Below are positions 55,901 through 64,000 of a stretch of DNA of 64,000 nucleotides, piece by piece. Position numbers and translations under genes: made by a program. The notes below the pieces were generated by a model. The model saw only the letters and a list, made by a program, of their open reading frames with translations, did not search any database and was not told the DNA's origin. Each line of letters begins with the position of its first letter. The first letter of the stretch is position 1. Source of the stretch: Pectinophora gossypiella (taxonomy: Eukaryota; Arthropoda; Insecta; Lepidoptera; Gelechiidae); the NCBI RefSeq assembly GCF_024362695.1, contig NC_065404.1, positions 10,084,604-10,148,603 of the forward strand, read 5' to 3'.

Positions 55901-58900
55901 GTGATTTCGACAATGTCCCCATCGGGAATCGAACCCGGACCACCAGATCGTGAGCCTAACGCTCTAACCACTATACCACGGAGGCTGTTTACTTAATACT
56001 ACCTGATTATTGAGTGATGGGTTCAAGTTTATGAATTAAATGAGGATTAATTGGATGAATTTGATTCACTTGACCACGCAATCCACGTGCCACTTATAGT
56101 CGATCTTGATTTTTCTTTAATCTTCGCCAATCACTTCGTATTATCTACAATTTATTGATTGTGATCTTCTCTGAAATCTGGCTCGAAGGACCATGAATAT
56201 GCCTGATATGCCTTTTTACTGATTTTTAAGGGATTTAGGTAGCAATGAAACAGCACCGTGTTCGACGTAATTACGTGTAATCAATGGAACCGAAAAAAAA
56301 AACGCCTGTCAAAAACAATTAACTAATAAAAACTATTGCAAATAAATTGCTATTATAAATTGAAGAGGCGTTTCGAATAATATTGACTCTAAACTCTAAT
56401 ATTGTGGCGCCCCCTAGTGAGTTACAGACATGACACCTGTCTAATAACATGAACTCATCAAACACAAACCCGTTATTGAAAACCGCATCAAAATCGGATT
56501 ACTAGTTTAGAAGATAATTAGTAACATTTCTTTGCACAAACGCACACACAAACATCTCTCACCCTAAACGCATATACCTGCTCCGTTCCGTCGTGGGTAA
56601 ATAAAAAATCGATATATTATATTAGCGCGTGGTGCTTCGTTCGTAACGCGGTCGGGTTATACTGCGACTGATTGACCGGGAGTACTTGTTTTAGTGTATT
56701 TTGAACTAAAATAATAATTTTGGTGGGTTTTACTGCGAAAACATTTTTTTTATACTATGATAACATGCACAATGTCATTACTTATTAGAAATATGATGTT
56801 CCATCCTTCTTTTTTCGCTTTGAGCTTCTATTTTTGCAAGTTTTTACCACACACTTCCCCGTGTTGCCAGTTCGGCGCCTAATCGCGCACTGAGGTAAAG
56901 TACTGTCAACGTCGCTATATTAACAACAGTAACTTTGCGTCCCACTTTTTGAGCGCTGATGTTCAATCTACGGTAGTAGTAAATCTATGATTTTAGAGGA
57001 AATTATTCTTCTACTAAATTAAAGCTCATTAAATTGTCTTCAACTTTGTTAATATTCGTTTTTTTCTGAATTTTCCCCCGTTTACGAGCTACACGTTCTG
57101 GAAAAAAATATTTAAAAGTGTCAGTAAACGAATCAACCCAAAATATAGGAGATCTTAGCTGCAACATCTTTTTTTATTGACACAAAGCCATATTCATACC
57201 ATGCCCATTGTCCATTATCATCCATCAACCTCCATCATCTTCTATCACCTTTCATCATAGATAAACATCTTCCATCATCGACTATCATCATTAACGCACT
57301 CTACAACCCCTTTATTGACCGGACTACTTCTAATTTCATGGATATCAGATATATTATGCATCTTTTATGGTTGTTTTTTTGGTATAAATGATGACCCTTT
57401 TTTTTAATTACACCTAGGCACAATTACATCTTCCACCCATTATTATTCTGATCATAATAAAGAGAAGCAATATAACCTGGAAAGTCCCTCATAGAATGTA
57501 GTATCTTCTCATTAGGCCGCGCAATAGAATACGTTTATTTTTCGTGTAATCAATAACGTTGGTTCATACTTTATATAGCAACACGCGCGATATGTGCACT
57601 ATGGTGGCTGTAGTTACACCAGTAGAGGTTTGGTAAGCATCATATATAACGCGCTGTTTAAACGATCATAGATACATACATAACGCATCACGCGCGTTGA
57701 ACGTAGAGTCGCCACGAAACAAGTCCCGCGTAGCTAATAGGGTTGGTTCATTTATCGCATCACGCTCGATATGTCTATAGCATACAGTGGTTGGTACCAC
57801 GAGTAAGATCCATTCGTTGGTCATACGTCACACCACACTGCAGTAAAGATAGACTGTCGATAACACAAAATATTCTATGAGAACGAGTGAAAAAATATAG
57901 TAGTTGACATTTGCCTGGAAATCAAGCCAAAACCTTTGGCTGCACGGCTTTGCCTTCTCATTATAAACAAGTAAAAAATAATAATGACAGATGACAGTAC
58001 TGACAGAACAGAACACATTAGGCTTTTTGGCGGGAAACGGGAACGGGACAGTTGCTTTCTTCATTGAATAATCTAAATAATTAATACGAAGTGGTGTTTT
58101 GTGGTTGATGATCGCATTAAGTTAGTCGGAAGACATTCGCGAGTGTTATTATATTGGAGTATTCAATAAACAAAGTGTATCTGCCTATTTTCGCTTCGTG
58201 TCAAGAAGCCGCTTCATAACTCGAAAGTTTATGCGGACTTTCGAGTTAATTCGTTTGGGGTTCGGAGTAGGAGACTACTCCGAGGGTGGGGGCTTAGGTT
58301 TCATCATCATCACCTTTCATCATTTCATTAATCATCAAGAAAAAAAATACGTAAGACATGGCTGTATGGGCATAGTTCCCTTTGCCTTACCCTTCGGGGA
58401 AAACCAAAACAAAAAAAAAAAAAACAGAACACATTATGTCAGATATTTTACTGCTATCGAGAATCGAGAGGTGCAATGTTTAATTAATGTACATAATATA
58501 CTGCAATACAACATATAAATCGTAAATTAAAAAGTTTAAAGCAAAATGCCCGTTCCCGGTGGTTTATACCAAAACCAAGGCCCTTCATGTTTTGACAAAA
58601 TGAAAATGGGATTCTTAATTGGTTTTTGTGTTGGTATGGCGAGTGGCGGTCTCTTCGGTGGTTTCACTGCTTTGAGGTTAGTGTTATCTATTCGGCATAA
58701 TATATTATATTGTCGAGATAAGTTTCAATAAATTTTAATATTTTTATAGATACGGCGCTAGAGGGAAAGAGTTGGTACATTCTGTTGGAAAAGTGATGCT
58801 GCAGGGAGGAGGCACGTTCGGCACTTTTATGGCCATAGGCACTGGAATTCGCTGTTGAAAACAAACCTAATCTAACAACTTACAACACTAGTTTATATTA

Positions 58901-61729
58901 ATAGCATAAAATTATCTTGTTAGATTATCATTTATTTAATTAAAGTGGTGTTTAATTGAACTTTTCTCTTTGTTGTTTTAATTTAACATAATATAGTTTT
59001 GTTCAGTTTACTCTTTGAATTAATAAGTTTTGGTGAAGTATGGGAGTAATTTTAGCGATATAAACACATACATACATGTACTAAAAGTTAAAGCTAATTA
59101 ATATTATGTAAGAATGAATATAAGTTACATTATTATTATTTTTTAACTAGTTACATTATTTAACTTACCTTCTTTTGCTAAACCTACAATACCATCCAAG
59201 GGTGCAGTATTAGCACTTTTTATATCTGATCCAAATGATAAGTGTTTGATAACATGTGTGGTGTTGAACATTGAAGATGAAAATGGTTGGACGTCATGAA
59301 CATGAACATGATTGATGGTAAAACTCTTGCCCGGTGCAATGTGAAAACTTCCTCCGACCTAAAAACAATGATATTTTTAACTTTAATTTCCATCCAATTT
59401 ACAAATTGTTGGGCCTAAGAAGTAAATTACTTTTCTTTTTTTTTCTTTTCACAAACATGTATATTGTCGCCTAGAAATGTAAACCATGTAAGCAACTTTT
59501 GGAAAAATCACATTCTGACACGATTTTCTGTAACAAAACTTTCAATTCATTTCCATCCGGGTAAAGAGCAAGATTACAATTTTTGAAAGTAACTTGTCTA
59601 TTGAGAAATTTTGTAAACAAAAATCACTTCTGAATGTAATTCGTTTCAAAAAGTTGCTTAGTGACTTTTGGTATAAGGTGACAATATAAGTTGTTATATA
59701 TCACGTTATTTGTTTGATTTCTTCATTGTGTTTTGTTCATTTATTACACTAATAGATAACATGTAAATTATATTATAAAACTATAGTATACAGAGTACAG
59801 GTTGGTTAAAAAGGTCACATCGAAGCAACTCTATAAGTATATGCAATATTGTCATTTAATGACATTGCACACTTAGTTTTATATGTGCAAATGTCAAATT
59901 GCTTTTTTAGATGAATTGCTTCAATGTGGCCTTTTTAACCCCCCCCAGATCTAATCTAAATCCACAATAGCGCACACAACTTAATTAGATAACAACAATT
60001 ATAGTGTTACCCGATTAACTTCCATATAGCCATATATCTGACATCCTTCTTTAAATGCTTGGCTGGTTTTCTCCACTGACTCATCATCCTTGCATTGTTC
60101 AATGGTTGTTAAGTCTGGCATTGCCCATCTTCTTATTCTATAAGCCTCTTTAACATCATCACATGTGTTGCAACACCTGAAATTAGTTTTGAACATTAGA
60201 AAACAGAAAACCATAAGTCACAATGGTAGATAACATGTAAAGCATTACATTTTTGGTCTGAATACAAAATTATTCCGACATATTATTTGGATAACCTCTT
60301 TTAACAATAATGAATATTTAAGTTATTCAATCCAGAAATTAGCATCTTCAGAAAATATTGTTTAATAATACATACTGAGATTCATTAAATGCTGCTCCAT
60401 AGCAGCTTCCACAGGTAAACTTTGCTACTTCAGTTTTATTTTGCTTTTCCTGAAAGCATATAATATAACATAATAATTGTTTTACATCAGCAGTGGGATC
60501 ATATAGGCTAATAATAATACCACACCACACCACACCACATTTAGATTAAACTGTCTTAAGGGGCCTCTACGTGTTGGCTTCGGCCCCACGCACGCCTTCC
60601 AAAAGTCCGGGCCTCCATAGGCCCGAGATATGAAAAAGACATACAATAATAATAATAATAATTGTTTTACATAATATACTGTTAAATCATAGTAATATTT
60701 TTATTAGGAAAAAAGTATAATTCTGACCTACATTCTATAAATAAAAATAAAATATGAATTTACGATGACATTCCAGAAGTCTCTGGTTCCTGAGTATGTT
60801 TATGTGATGTGACATTGTCAATCCATCACAATACTTAATTCCGACAATTTTACATCATAAATAGTTATTGGGTAATGGTTAAGGTTTAACAGGGAATGAT
60901 AATTTCAATAAAAACATAAACACACACATATATCATGTGGTTTATTTGTGGATGGGCAGTGGTTATATCCATATATATGATATCTGATTGTTAAAATTAA
61001 GTTCTGTGCTGTAAAGTATATTTGATTGTATGGCTACACACATTCATGTTTGGTACTTACAATATGTTTAGTAGTTGTCATAATTTCCTGTTTCTTTGGT
61101 TCTTCTATGGGATTTCCACTTAAGTCTAGTCTGCGTTTGTGAATATTATGATCCATTTGCAGATGCTGCTCTCCTGATGAGTCCATAGCATCCAATACCA
61201 AATCTAGACAAGTTTTTAAAATTTTGAGTGTTCATTACCCACGACGGAACGGAGCAGGTATTTACTATAGTAACAATCTTTTAGTGTTAATTAATCCAAA
61301 AATATAATAACTATTCTCTTGTATAAAATATAATTAGATTTTAGTATAGGACTACAATTTTACACATTTCCCAAGATAAAGCAGATTCTGATAACTTACA
61401 GTTACAAGAAATAGTCGGTATAACAAAATCCAAATTAATTCGCAACTTGTGTCCTCTTGACGTGTCCACAAACAGTTCCTCCGATATATTCGGCGACATG
61501 TAAGTGTGTAGTTCCGAAAGAAATAGGAAAATCATTATCACTACTCCTGAGACAGTTACTGAAATAGTTTTATTAGAGAATATAAGATGACTTGAAGGAT
61601 TTTTTTCAAGCGGAAATATGATACATAATAATTACCTGCCGCTCCGGTGGCCGTTTTTACTCTAAAGTCTTCCAAAGTTTTAGCGTAAGCGTCAAGCTGC
61701 CTAAACTTGTCTATTAGTTGGGAAGACAT
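49963..61729 (-). CDS. ERGIC3: ERGIC3 (Erv46-like) cargo receptor of the ER-Golgi pathway
   Basis: Minus-strand exons 61636-61729, 61400-61558, 61061-61203, 60376-60449, 60011-60176, 59169-59358, 50205-50406 and 49963-50098 join in frame to 387 residues, the family length. The N-terminal cytosolic part is FRQLDAYAKTLEDFRVKTAT, followed by membrane segment 1 (VTVSGVVIMIFLFLSEL). The lumenal domain has the CGSCYGA and CCNTCDDVKEAY cysteines and HIAPGKSFTINHVHVHD. MPGAFFSYELSPLMVKYTE and membrane segment 2 (ICAIIGGVFTVAGILDTLLY) end the protein. It cycles between ER and Golgi and carries cargo in COPII vesicles. Intron 6 (50407-59168) is 8.8 kb, repeat-filled, and contains ROMO1 on the plus strand. 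A possible poly(A) signal (TTTATT on plus, 49689-49694) lies inside the last mTERF3 exon, so the 3' UTRs probably overlap. Confidence 0.95.
50848..51106 (+). repeat. Dispersed repeat, CCGACTTCAAACGC family, second copy
   Basis: It is the same as 23549-23675, but about 150 bp of unrelated sequence separates the AAAAAGCAATAAATAAATTT half from the GTGCCAAGTAAATGCTAC half. It lies in ERGIC3 intron 6. Confidence 0.65.
51210..51680 (+). repeat. Imperfect tandem repeat rich in TCAAGGTCA
   Basis: Units share CAACTTTATGCAGTAAA, TTTCGATTTCAGTGAC and CAAAGGTCAAGGTCAC in order. The motif TCAAGGTCA occurs exactly at 51229-51237, 51366-51374, 51498-51506 and 51596-51604, with further near matches. TCAAGGTCA is the extended half-site bound by FTZ-F1 and ERR-type nuclear receptors. 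Whether any receptor binds here is unknown. Confidence 0.8.
51860..52866 (-). pseudogene. Broken Merlin (IS1016/ISXO2-like) transposase
   Basis: Three minus-strand pieces follow one another in different frames. 52866-52495 has the zinc-binding start (CPNCGRARQLN ... WRCGVRTC). 52510-52325 holds REVCEVAEAHDRLKIGG and the first Asp in GDVVEMDETHLY. 52285-51860 has VNHSREFVNG and the final Glu region HTNTIERQWLELKRH. These are the marks of ISXO2-like DDE transposases of the Merlin family. Frameshifts near 52500 and 52310 and lost sequence between the Asp and the VNHS motif make it non-functional. A CAA-rich tract follows at 52875-52975. Confidence 0.8.
53110..53655 (-). repeat. Helitron-like 245-bp units, inverted partial copy
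   Basis: Two and a half units of the array seen at 19585-23296 lie here in reverse: GTGTCACCCTGATGCGGAGC and TGTATGGCGGCCATCTTGTT recur about every 250 bp. No terminal hairpin or CTAG is seen. A GC palindrome (GCGCGGGCACCGTGCCCGCG) borders it near 53083-53105. Confidence 0.75.
53660..53935 (+). repeat. Dispersed repeat ending TTTTTTGAAGTCGGTAAAA
   Basis: It includes ATGGCACCACCTTGGGAATA, AAAAAAGAATTATCAAAATC and GAGAACTTCCTCC. A similar end, inverted, precedes the Helitron-like element near 19559 (ACCGGCTTCATAAAAGGAG). I recognise it as a repeat type common in lepidopteran DNA, but do not know its class. Confidence 0.5.
54095..54841. mobile_element. Long hairpin element, 311-bp arms
   Basis: Arm 54095-54405 is repeated inverted at 54531-54841; I see no mismatch on reading. 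The 125-bp loop is non-coding. The arms start ATTAAGCAAAATTAAAAATT and carry ACCCACGACGG near the outer end. I see no clear target duplication. It may be a foldback transposon; an assembly error cannot be excluded. Confidence 0.8.
54985..55605 (+). repeat. Tandem repeat of about 135-bp units ending in a CTGCTCCGTTCCGTCGTGGG tail
   Basis: Four diverged units share GAACATG, GAAAACCGC, ATTGCAATA and CACTAATATTGTGGC-like motifs. The block ends CATATACCTGCTCCGTTCCG then TCGTGGGTAAT. The same tail recurs at 56575-56600 and, inverted, at 61236-61262, so it marks the end of a dispersed element. Confidence 0.7.
55653..55987 (-). mobile_element. tRNA-derived SINE with 12-bp target duplication
   Basis: On the minus strand the head reads GCCTCCGTGGTATAGTGG (box A) and GGTTCGATTCCC (box B), a tRNA-like sequence with CAC at the anticodon position. 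The body follows, with CATTGTCGAAATCACTTTGT, and the tail contains GCCCAGCAGTGGGACGTATA. TTTACTTAATAC at 55641-55652 and 55988-55999 is the target-site duplication. Because of the body and duplication it is a SINE, not a tRNA gene. Confidence 0.9.
56395..56605 (+). repeat. Further copy of the CTGCTCCGTTCCGTCGTGGG element end
   Basis: It starts ATTGTGGCGCCCCCTAGTGA and matches 55390-55605 closely, including ACGCACACACAAACATCTCT and the terminal CCGTTCCGTCGTGGGTAA. It is non-coding. Confidence 0.75.
56606..58020. other. Intron DNA with CATC-rich tract and weak repeats
   Basis: This part of ERGIC3 intron 6 has no supported gene. A run of CATC-type repeats lies at about 57198-57290. A diverged relative of the MITE at 17714-18047 lies at about 57310-57505. 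Two similar stretches with TTGGTTCAT and CACGC(G/T)CGATATGT occur near 57560-57600 and 57735-57775. Confidence 0.5.
58021..58423 (+). mobile_element. SINE-like retroposon, copy 4, just upstream of ROMO1
   Basis: A full-length copy starting GGCTTTTTGGCGGGAAACGG with an A-rich tail at about 58408-58423. ACAGAACACATTA occurs at 58008-58020 and 58424-58436, a 13-bp target duplication. It ends 122 bp before the ROMO1 start codon. Confidence 0.9.
58546..58858 (+). CDS. ROMO1: Reactive oxygen species modulator 1 / TIM-associated Mgr2-like protein
   Basis: Exons 58546-58676 and 58750-58858 join in frame to 79 residues, exactly the usual length. The protein is MPVPGGLYQNQGPSCFDKMK, then a first membrane helix with small-residue packing (GFCVGMASGGLFGGFTALR), a basic loop (YGARGKEL), a second helix (GGGTFGTFMAIGTGI) and terminal RC. 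The family sits in the mitochondrial inner membrane and works with the TIM23 import machinery. The gene lies wholly inside ERGIC3 intron 6 on the opposite strand. A possible poly(A) signal ATTAAA is at 58939. Confidence 0.95.
59461..59687. mobile_element. Small MITE, ATATTGTC ends
   Basis: The left end ATATTGTCGCC and the right end GGTGACAATAT are near-inverted, with GTAAGCAACTTTT and AAAAGTTGCTTA further in. It is non-coding and lies in ERGIC3 intron 5 or its flank. Confidence 0.55.
59804..59940. mobile_element. Small foldback MITE, GGTTAAAAAGG ends
   Basis: GGTTAAAAAGGTCACATCGA at the left end faces TGTGGCCTTTTTAACC at the right; GAAGCAA and TTGCTTC continue the pairing. Element length is 137 bp. 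It lies between ERGIC3 exons 5 and 6. Confidence 0.7.
60540..60660 (+). repeat. Dispersed repeat, second copy, AAT tail
   Basis: It matches 15066-15176 (GTGTTGGCTTCGGCCCC, CCATAGGCCCGAGATATGAA) and ends in (AAT)n. It lies in an ERGIC3 intron. Confidence 0.7.
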
Positions 61730-62094
61730 ATTGGTTAAATAATTCTGGTTCAACGATATTTAATTTAACAACGTATACTTAACTGCAAATTCAATTCAAA
61801 ACATGTTAAGGTTCTCACTCGATCTCACTACACCCTACACCTAGGTACTCAAGTGCGGATGTCATGTCACCAAACATGTCACTGTGACACATTGAAATAG
61901 CTTTTTCTACCCGAAGGATAGGAACCTCTCTCATACAGCCACGTCTGAGGTTATTGTAATTCGATAGTTCAAAATAAAAGTCTATTGTTTTTTGTTTCAT
62001 TGCCGCTTTGGGGTTTTTGAAGGGGGAATTCTTCAAACACCGGAAGTCAATATCATTACCGTACCGCAATAATATTCCAGAATATTTTGTACAT

Positions 62095-62183
62095 ACATAC
62101 ATAAACTCACGCCCGTAATCCCTAATTGGGTGGGCAGAGCCACAAGTAATCAAAGACAACTTGCAGCCACTGTTGATACGAAG
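62095..62183 (-). repeat. Dispersed repeat, inverted relative of 9940-10017
   Basis: On the minus strand it reads ATCAACAGTGGCTGCAAG, then TTGATTACTTGTGGCTCTGC and CGTGAGTTTATGTATG, as at 9925-10017. It lies upstream of ERGIC3. Confidence 0.7.
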
Positions 62184-62314
62184 TCCAAAGATGGATATGA
62201 TGAACCTTTTGTATTTTTGTAAATATCCAACAACTTACATAAGTTCTAACTGGATACTTGCAAACAGACAAAATATTCTAGGATATTTTTGCCTTATCGG
62301 TATTGTGTTCGAAG

Positions 62315-62470
62315 CAGTGTTGTGCCGTTCCCGAGAATGTTCTAAAGTGGGAACGTTCCCATTGTAAAAACTCTTTAACAGTAAGGACACTTGCTGCTTT
62401 TCTTTTTCTTGTACTATGGTTTTGCGAATGTTCCCAACGTGGGATCATTCTCGGGAACGGCACATCACTA
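62315..62470. mobile_element. hAT-like MITE with degenerate 8-bp target duplication
   Basis: The left end CAGTGTTGTGCCGTTCCCGA and the right end TCGGGAACGGCACATCACTA are inverted copies. The flanks GTTCGAAG (62307-62314) and GTTCAAAA (62471-62478) match at 6 of 8 positions. An 8-bp duplication and CAGTG-like ends suit the hAT superfamily. It is 156 bp long and non-coding. Confidence 0.68.
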
Positions 62471-62478
62471 GTTCAAAA

Positions 62479-63584
62479 ATCCACCGCCAGGTACGTGCTA
62501 AGTGGTGCTATGAAAGAAAACCCGCGAATTTCAAATATTTACTGCGACGCTGGCCTGCTACTGCAGCGCTGTAGTATATTTATGTATCAATTTTATACCT
62601 AAGTAAATCATTATTTTATTGTGAATACATTTTTAAAATGTGGGTTCTAATTTATAGTAATTTATCAAATAGCATCAAGTAAAGGGCATTGAACATTTCA
62701 CTATGGAGGCTGGCATAGCCTGGTGGCGCCACCTAGCGGATTTTTTAAAACTGCGGCGCACGATGAAACCTGTGCATATCGATAGGGGGCACTTTTCTGC
62801 ACAAAAAAGCTTTTAATGAACCTATGCTCTAAAGCGTCACGTTTTCAAGATATTTAGCTTGAAAGTTCCGAAAAGTGTTGTATGAACAAATCGATTTTAC
62901 TTTTATATGCAATTGGAATATAGTGACTAAGTGATTATGCATGGAATATTAGTGTTTAATATACCACATATATACTTTATTGAAAAATAAATAAATAGAA
63001 AATAGATACTTAAAATAAATATCTATAACTTACTTTTATGTATACTTAACTTAAAAGAAATCCAGAAACGAGTCGTGAGATGTACAGCTCATGACTTATT
63101 CTCGTGGTAATCACGCTCAAAGTTATTTGCTATGATTGTCTAACAATTTCACACTTTTTGAGTTTTTATGTTTATTCAATGAAAGGCAGCTTAAATGTCT
63201 AATCACAGTGAAAGCAGGTGGGATGTGAAAATTCGCTTTTAAGACTACTTTACTTTACAGCAGTGTATGGAACATACCTAGTTCGTATAGACACACCAAT
63301 GGGGTGTGTGCCTTCAATGCAACGGGACCTTAAGCTGTTTAGTTCATAACAATCATATTACATGAACACATTGTTCAATTATTCATCGATTTTCTTAGTT
63401 GTGTTTTTATAAGTATGAAATAAAACATCGTAAAAGTAGTCATATAGTTATTTATATTTTGCTTAAAAATGAAATCAATACTAATTGTTATTGAATACAT
63501 ACAGTGTATATACTTATAACAAATAGGCTTTTTTTATACAAATTCGTACCTATTAGGATAATGAATATCAGTCTTCTTAAATAA
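62479..63584. other. Intergenic DNA, no gene seen
   Basis: AT-rich sequence with no ORF of recognisable type. A short GC-richer stretch at 62700-62790 contains GGCGCCACCTAGCGGA, a motif often seen in repeats, but I cannot define an element. Confidence 0.5.
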
Positions 63585-63992
63585 TCAATCTTCTTCTTCA
63601 TCAGAAATAATAACTTGATCTAAAAAGGCAGCAGGGGGTTGAATTTCTTGGTGCCGAGCCCATCCCATATACCAAACTATGCACATGACATGAGCACAGC
63701 ACCCGAGTGTCCGTTTTCCAACTATACAGCTGCAATAGTGACCGACAAGTTTATTTCTGTTTTTCAAACTATTATTTAGCAAGATATATACAAAATAAAT
63801 TCTGTTGCTCTGGTGCCTCGAGAGTATTTTAGCTCTTGTCAGCCAAGGATCACAAACTACTATGTTGTATTGATTTAAATTATAGTCAACTTCAAAATCT
63901 TCATAAACTTCAATGAAAAACGTTCCGTTTTCTTTTAGGTGTTCGCCATAGTAGCTTCTTGCCTGCGTCACTTGATACGGCCCCAGAGACAT
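63585..63992 (-). CDS. SWIM-type zinc-finger ORF, 3' part, probably transposon-derived
   Basis: The minus-strand ORF reaches the window edge, so its start is probably outside. The visible 135 residues include SLGPYQVTQARSYYGEHL, SRHQSNRIYFVYILL and the SWIM-like zinc signature CSC-(9 residues)-CAH within CSCIVGKRTLGCCAHVMCIV, then an acidic C-terminus (SDEEED). I recall this C-terminal module from uncharacterised transposase-like insect and cnidarian proteins. No catalytic domain is in view, so the assignment is tentative. Confidence 0.5.
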   Translation of the reverse strand: MSLGPYQVTQARSYYGEHLKENGTFFIEVYEDFEVDYNLNQYNIVVCDPWLTRAKILSRHQSNRIYFVYILLNNSLKNRNKLVGHYCSCIVGKRTLGCCAHVMCIVWYMGWARHQEIQPPAAFLDQVIISDEEED

Positions 63993-64000
63993 TATTAACA

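Noticed and set aside
55910..55985. tRNA gene with CAC at the anticodon position
   Set aside because: It is the head of a SINE with a body, tail and 12-bp target duplication; the acceptor stem does not pair properly.

Overview
The window is nuclear DNA from an animal, most likely a moth or butterfly. The host genes are split by introns with GT-AG borders and are typical eukaryotic housekeeping genes. The AT-rich spacers and introns are filled with repeats of a lepidopteran kind: tRNA-headed SINEs, (ACTG)n-containing Helitron-like elements, foldback MITEs and PIF/Harbinger elements. The order is inferred from the style of the repeats and protein resemblance; the species cannot be named from sequence alone.

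Layout. (1) 1-12180 is flanking DNA and one nested insertion. An apparently intact I-clade non-LTR retrotransposon lies on the minus strand (2276-12167, 13-bp target duplications), and its 5' leader is split by a two-gene PIF/Harbinger transposon (7848-12042, TAA duplications). (2) 12181-18425 holds two small convergent host genes, BBLN (bublin, +) and NDUFS6 (complex I, -); the second NDUFS6 intron carries a 649-bp foldback element with 9-bp target duplications. (3) 18426-30482 is KAP3 (minus strand, kinesin-2 accessory subunit), with a 7-kb intron full of Helitron-like arrays, a dimeric MITE, a SINE and an LTR-like block. (4) 32260-42050 is Su(dx), an Itch/WWP-type C2-WW-HECT ubiquitin ligase on the plus strand, divergent from KAP3; all 12 coding exons join in frame to 901 residues. 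(5) 42522-43910 is a MITE with a Harbinger derivative nested in one of its ends; the derivative contains 52 copies of a 17-bp minisatellite. (6) 44322-47228 is an intronless coding region for cytoplasmic alanyl-tRNA synthetase (-). (7) 48750-49956 is mTERF3 (+), whose stop lies 6 bp from the stop of the convergent ERGIC3 gene (49963-61729, -). The 8.8-kb intron of ERGIC3 holds a repeat cluster and, on the other strand, the complete ROMO1 gene. (8) 61730-64000 has only repeats and the 3' part of a SWIM-finger ORF that is probably transposon-derived.

The host genes share themes but form no operon: NDUFS6, mTERF3 and ROMO1 act in mitochondria, KAP3 in microtubule transport, Su(dx) and ERGIC3 in the endomembrane system. 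I joined exons by hand from splice sites and checked that reading frames stay open across every junction. I found no convincing new defence or regulatory system. The most unusual structures are the nested Harbinger/minisatellite, the two long hairpins, the dimeric MITE present at two loci, the nuclear-receptor half-site array, and a SINE placed just upstream of ROMO1.
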